Source: Streptomyces qinglanensis (lineage in GTDB: Bacteria; Actinomycetota; Actinomycetes; Streptomycetales; Streptomycetaceae). Taken from it: DNA of 64,000 bases. Numbering within the stretch: position 1 is the first letter of the stretch; each line of letters starts with the position of its first letter. The stretch covers positions 1 through 64,000 of the forward strand of contig NZ_FOGO01000010.1 of NCBI RefSeq assembly GCF_900111245.1, written 5' to 3'. The position numbers and the translations under genes are program-made. This document shows, one piece after another, positions 61,601 through 64,000 of this stretch. The notes under the pieces were generated by a model. The model saw only the letters and a list, made by a program, of their open reading frames with translations, ran no database searches and was not told the DNA's origin.

Positions 61601-64000
61601 GCAGCGCGAGGTGGAACTCGTCGGCGGCCAGCGCCGTCTCGATCGCCGCGGGGACGTCGGCGACCGGTGCGTGCCGGTCCAGGTCGACCAGCACGAGCCG
61701 GCGCTGGAACTCGGACTGCGCCGCCCGCAGCAGGCCCCAGGCGGGTGCGTTCGCCAGGTCGGGGACCGGCTCCCCCGGGTCGACGGCGATGGCGCCCCGG
61801 GTCAGCACGACCAGTCGGCGGCCGCGGTTGGCCGGGTCGGTCAGCCAGTCCCGGGCGGTGTCCAGCAGCGCGCCGGTGGCCTCGTGCGCGGCGGGCACGA
61901 GCGCCTCGCCGGTGACCGGGAGGTCGCCGGGGCCCTGCAGCGACAGGACGGCGAACTCGCCACGTTCGGCGGTCCGGACCACCTGGCCGATGCCGAAGGG
62001 GTCGGGGCCGAGCAGCGACCAGGTGGCGGCGGACGGGCCGCCGCTGTCGGCCCGGGCCGCCGCCCGCGGCAGCGGCTCCCATGCGACGGTGAGAAGCGCG
62101 TCCCGGGCCAGGTCGGGGCGCTCGCCGGTGGCCGAGCGCAGGACCAGGCAGTCGAGCTGTGCGACGGGCTTCCCGTCGCCGTCGGCGAGCTGCAGCGCGA
62201 CACCGGAGCCGTCGACTCCGGTCAGCCGTGCGCGGGCCCGGCCTCCGGCCCCGGGGCTGTGGACCGACATCCCCGTCCAGGCGAACGGCAGCAGCCCGCC
62301 CCCGCCCTCCATCCAGGTGCCGAAGCCCATCGCGTGCAGTGCCGAGTCCAGGAGCGCCGGGTGCACTCCGTAGCGCCCGGCTTCGGCGGCCTCGGCCGCG
62401 GGCAGTTCGACCTCGGCGAACACCTCGGTGCCGCGCGCCCATACCGCGCGCAGGCTCCGGAACGCCGGGCCGTAGGTGTACCCGGCGGCGTCCATGGCGG
62501 CGTAGTAGTCCGCGACGGGAAGCGGCTCGGCTCCCGGCGGCGGCCACTGGACGAGGTCGAAGTCCGGTGTGCCGCGCAGCGGGGCCAGCGTGCCGGTGGC
62601 GTGCCGGGACCACGGCCGGTTCGCGGCCGCTCCGGCGGGCCGCGACGTCACCTCGACGGTGCGCGTGCCGTCCGCCGCCGGGGGCGCGAGCACGAGCCGT
62701 ACGGCGGTCTCCTGCCCGCCGGTCAGGTCGAGCGGCGCGTGCAGGGTCAGCTCCGTGATCTGCGCGGTGTCCACGGCCTCGCCCGCACGTCCGACCATGT
62801 CCACCAGAGCGGTGCCGGCCAGCAGCACCCGGCCGTTGACGAGATGGTCGCCGAGCCACGGCTGGGCCGCCTGGGAGACCCTGCCGGTGACGGTCAGCGT
62901 GCCGTCCGCGCCGGTGACCGCTCCGGCGAGATCGAGCAGCGGATGCCCGGAGGCGTCCCCCTGCGCGGCGGCCGGTGCGGGGGTTGCCGCGCCGACCGGT
63001 GCCGGGGCCGGGGGCCGGGATGCGGCCGGTGCCGGTGCAGGTGCCGAGGGTGCGGCCGTGGGCGTGGCCGCCCGGGCCGGGGCCGGGGCCGAGGGCGCAG
63101 GGCGTGCCGGAGCCGGGGCGGCGGCCGGCACTGCGGACGCGGCAGGCGCGGCCGGTGCGGCTGGAGCGGCTGGAGCGGCTGGAGCGGCGGCCGGGGGGTC
63201 GGTCCAGTAGCCGGTGGTGGCGAAGGGGTAGGTGGGCAGCCCGCCCAGCCGCAGCGGCGTGCCCTGCGGATACAGCGAGCTCCAGGCCAGCATGCCGCCT
63301 TCGGCCCACACCCGGGCCAGCTCCGGCAGCGGCCTGCCCTTGGCGCGCTCGGCGCGGACGGCGGAGGCGGGGCGCTTGGCCTCTCCGGTCAGCACGGCGG
63401 CGGGGTCGCCCGCGCGCCACCGGTCCAGCGCGTCCAGGACCTCCGGCACGTCCTCGGCCACCACGGCCAGCCGGAACCGCATCGGCTCCCGGCCGACCTG
63501 GCTGGTCCAGGCGACCCGCGCCAGGTCCAGGTCCGGGTTGCCGCGCAGGAAGCCGATCCAGTTCCCGACCGAGTCGGCGAGCTGCTGCGGGGTACGGGCC
63601 GACAGCACGAACAGGGCCGGTGCCGTGCTCCGCCGGACCTCGGTCTCGGGGGCCTCCTCGACGACGACGTGCGCGTTGGCACCGCCCGCACCGATCCCGG
63701 TGATCCCGGCCCGCCGCACCTGGGCCTGCCCGTGCACCTGCGGCGGGTCCCAGGGCACCGGCTGGTCCGACAGTTCGAAGGGCAGTTTGTCGCGGTCGAT
63801 CGCGGGGTTGATCTCCTGGGGCAGCCGGGTGGGGGGCAGGGTGCGCTCGGTGAGCGCCAGCACCACCTTGGAGAGCTGCGCCATACCGGAAGACGCTTCG
63901 CCGTGGCCGATGTTGGGCTTGACCGAGCCGAGCCGGAAGCGGCCGGAGGCCCCCTCCCGGCCGCCGAACGCCTGGGTGACCGCGGTCATCTCGACCGCGT
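58692..64000 (-). CDS. Trans-AT PKS, C-terminal part: KS-DH-ER-KR-ACP plus methyltransferase-like end (continues past right edge)
   Basis: The 5' end lies outside the window. Minus-strand order: end of a KS (NIGHGEASSGMAQL near 63900), a docking linker without AT, then an Ala/Pro linker (about 62960-63200). A DH follows (about 62950-62130; HLVNGRVLLAG, with Ala for the usual Pro), then a KR structural part (about 62100-61650). Next are an ER (about 61550-60620; VHAAAGGVGSAAV), a catalytic KR (about 60570-59990; GGTGTLGSV, LDD, catalytic Tyr in QSNYAAANAF) and an ACP (Ser in LGFDSLTAVEL, near 59440). The C-terminal 170 residues hold a short methyltransferase-like fold (ADVGGGGGEQLAAL). The module would fully reduce its unit if the DH is active. 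It lies 17 bases upstream of the KS-MT-ACP gene. Confidence 0.9.
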   Translation of the reverse strand, partial: AVEMTAVTQAFGGREGASGRFRLGSVKPNIGHGEASSGMAQLSKVVLALTERTLPPTRLPQEINPAIDRDKLPFELSDQPVPWDPPQVHGQAQVRRAGITGIGAGGANAHVVVEEAPETEVRRSTAPALFVLSARTPQQLADSVGNWIGFLRGNPDLDLARVAWTSQVGREPMRFRLAVVAEDVPEVLDALDRWRAGDPAAVLTGEAKRPASAVRAERAKGRPLPELARVWAEGGMLAWSSLYPQGTPLRLGGLPTYPFATTGYWTDPPAAAPAAPAAPAAPAAPAASAVPAAAPAPARPAPSAPAPARAATPTAAPSAPAPAPAASRPPAPAPVGAATPAPAAAQGDASGHPLLDLAGAVTGADGTLTVTGRVSQAAQPWLGDHLVNGRVLLAGTALVDMVGRAGEAVDTAQITELTLHAPLDLTGGQETAVRLVLAPPAADGTRTVEVTSRPAGAAANRPWSRHATGTLAPLRGTPDFDLVQWPPPGAEPLPVADYYAAMDAAGYTYGPAFRSLRAVWARGTEVFAEVELPAAEAAEAGRYGVHPALLDSALHAMGFGTWMEGGGGLLPFAWTGMSVHSPGAGGRARARLTGVDGSGVALQLADGDGKPVAQLDCLVLRSATGERPDLARDALLTVAWEPLPRAAARADSGGPSAATWSLLGPDPFGIGQVVRTAERGEFAVLSLQGPGDLPVTGEALVPAAHEATGALLDTARDWLTDPANRGRRLVVLTRGAIAVDPGEPVPDLANAPAWGLLRAAQSEFQRRLVLVDLDRHAPVADVPAAIETALAADEFHLALRGGRVLVPRLVRAADDPGLEVPGTPTWRLDSTAPGTLENLALVPAPDAARPLAAGQVRVAVRAAALNFRDVLGALGMYPGDLVLGAEGAGVVTEVGPGVTGLAVGDRVFGLLPGGIGPVCVTDARTVRHIPAGWTWAEAASAPVAYLTAYYGLVELAGLRAGESVLVHAAAGGVGSAAVRLADHLGADVFATAAPAKHAEVRAMGVPASLVRSSRDTGYAAAFAAESSNRGVDVVLNSLTGEHIDASLRLLPRGGRFVEMGKTDIRPAGDVESSHPGVRYQAFDLVEAGPERIGAMFDALLPLFERGVLPPPTRTVLDVRRARDAMRTMSRGRHIGRIVLTLPRTFAPGGTVLVAGGTGTLGSVIARNLVTAHGVRHLVLASRRGDSAPGARALAAELTALGAEVRLARCDATVRDQVAEVLAGIPADHPLTGVVQAVGALDDGMLAGQTRARLAPVLRAKLDAAVVLDELTRAADPDVFVTFSGAAGVLGNPGQSNYAAANAFLDALARRRRTDGLPGLSVAFGLWASVSDLTRDLLEDERATAMMVRSGFRMLSDQEGAALFDAAVAGPAELAVPMRLDLAALRAAPVHPVLRSLVRQDTAAPAAGPAAPPAAGTATPGAARAAGAPGTAPPQGADPGAGTGPAAGASAADTGTDSPAAATGTGAPGPLLEQLAGAAPDRRRTLLLALVAQEVAAVLPGFEPEHIEADSGFAELGFDSLTAVELRNRLDQATGLRLPVTLVFDQATAGALAEHLLGLLADRIPDTAAAPHSAPGGAEAGGDSWAALLAPENLAAVGAIADVGGGGGEQLAALAAQQGTAVLHSVPASPDEALPGTYDLVVALGPLVTVRRKRDLLARIDTALIDGGRMLLADHVGTLRGDLDDRAAGVLVPSVDSWVALLGSARLVVERVTAPPAVLDPLLEQDGLAEPSRRGWTRPVLLRLRKAAATAAEDRDRANHRALTEWAGA

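Noticed and set aside
63130..63200. Tandem GGAGCGGCT-like repeats
   Set aside because: They encode the same kind of Ala/Pro linker between PKS domains and are not a separate element.

Overview
The window is very GC-rich, uses GTG starts often, and carries Streptomyces-type gene sets (a single-chain sdaA behind a glycine riboswitch, two SseB-like proteins, a Dps protein, a Mbl/MreB-like protein). It is best read as chromosomal DNA of Streptomyces or a close relative. From memory, the left part follows a gene neighbourhood conserved in Streptomyces chromosomes (ligA ... mnmA, cysteine desulfurase, opp transporter, gcvT-gcvH-glyA-sdaA). No search was run.

Layout. 1-12 kb: housekeeping genes, mostly on the minus strand: the ligA 5' end, a methionine-synthase-like protein, an SDR and an MreB-like protein, then a fused glycine/sarcosine-dimethylglycine methyltransferase (glycine betaine synthesis). 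These are followed by a LOG-family protein, mnmA, a Tat-exported amidase, a cysteine desulfurase, dps, a thioesterase and a TRIC-type channel. 12-18.5 kb: a five-gene oligopeptide ABC operon transcribed oppC-oppA-oppB-oppD-oppF, with hairpins after oppA and oppF. 18.8-22.3 kb: two SseB-like genes, a secreted Pro/Lys-rich protein and a P-loop protein. 22.4-27.2 kb: a tandem glycine riboswitch followed by gcvT, gcvH, glyA and sdaA. This set takes glycine to serine and then to pyruvate.

27-38.6 kb is accessory. It holds a hypothetical gene, a methyltransferase gene remnant, an antitoxin/PIN-toxin pair with a palindromic operator, and a protein fusing an ECF sigma factor to an extracellular CAP domain. 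It also holds an EamA exporter/SDR operon divergent from a LysR regulator, an MMPL exporter, a His-rich CDF transporter and a potassium channel.

38.9-64 kb is the left part of a trans-acyltransferase PKS/NRPS gene cluster that runs off the right edge. Genes fkbG, H, I, J and K would make methoxymalonyl-ACP. Next to them lie a discrete acyltransferase that looks like a collapsed KS-AT-KR module, an AT-AT-enoylreductase trans-acting protein, and a C-A-(N-MT)-PCP-C NRPS. The NRPS adenylation code resembles threonine, and its last condensation domain has lost both motif histidines. Upstream are a KS-MT-ACP protein and a KS-DH-ER-KR-ACP protein, neither with a cis AT. No thioesterase is seen. The biosynthetic order is probably PKS (58692-64000 and beyond) to KS-MT-ACP to NRPS, with release by the terminal C-like domain. 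The overall kit resembles the oxazolomycin family (discrete ATs plus methoxymalonyl-ACP), but the fully reducing module and the threonine-like code leave room for a different product.
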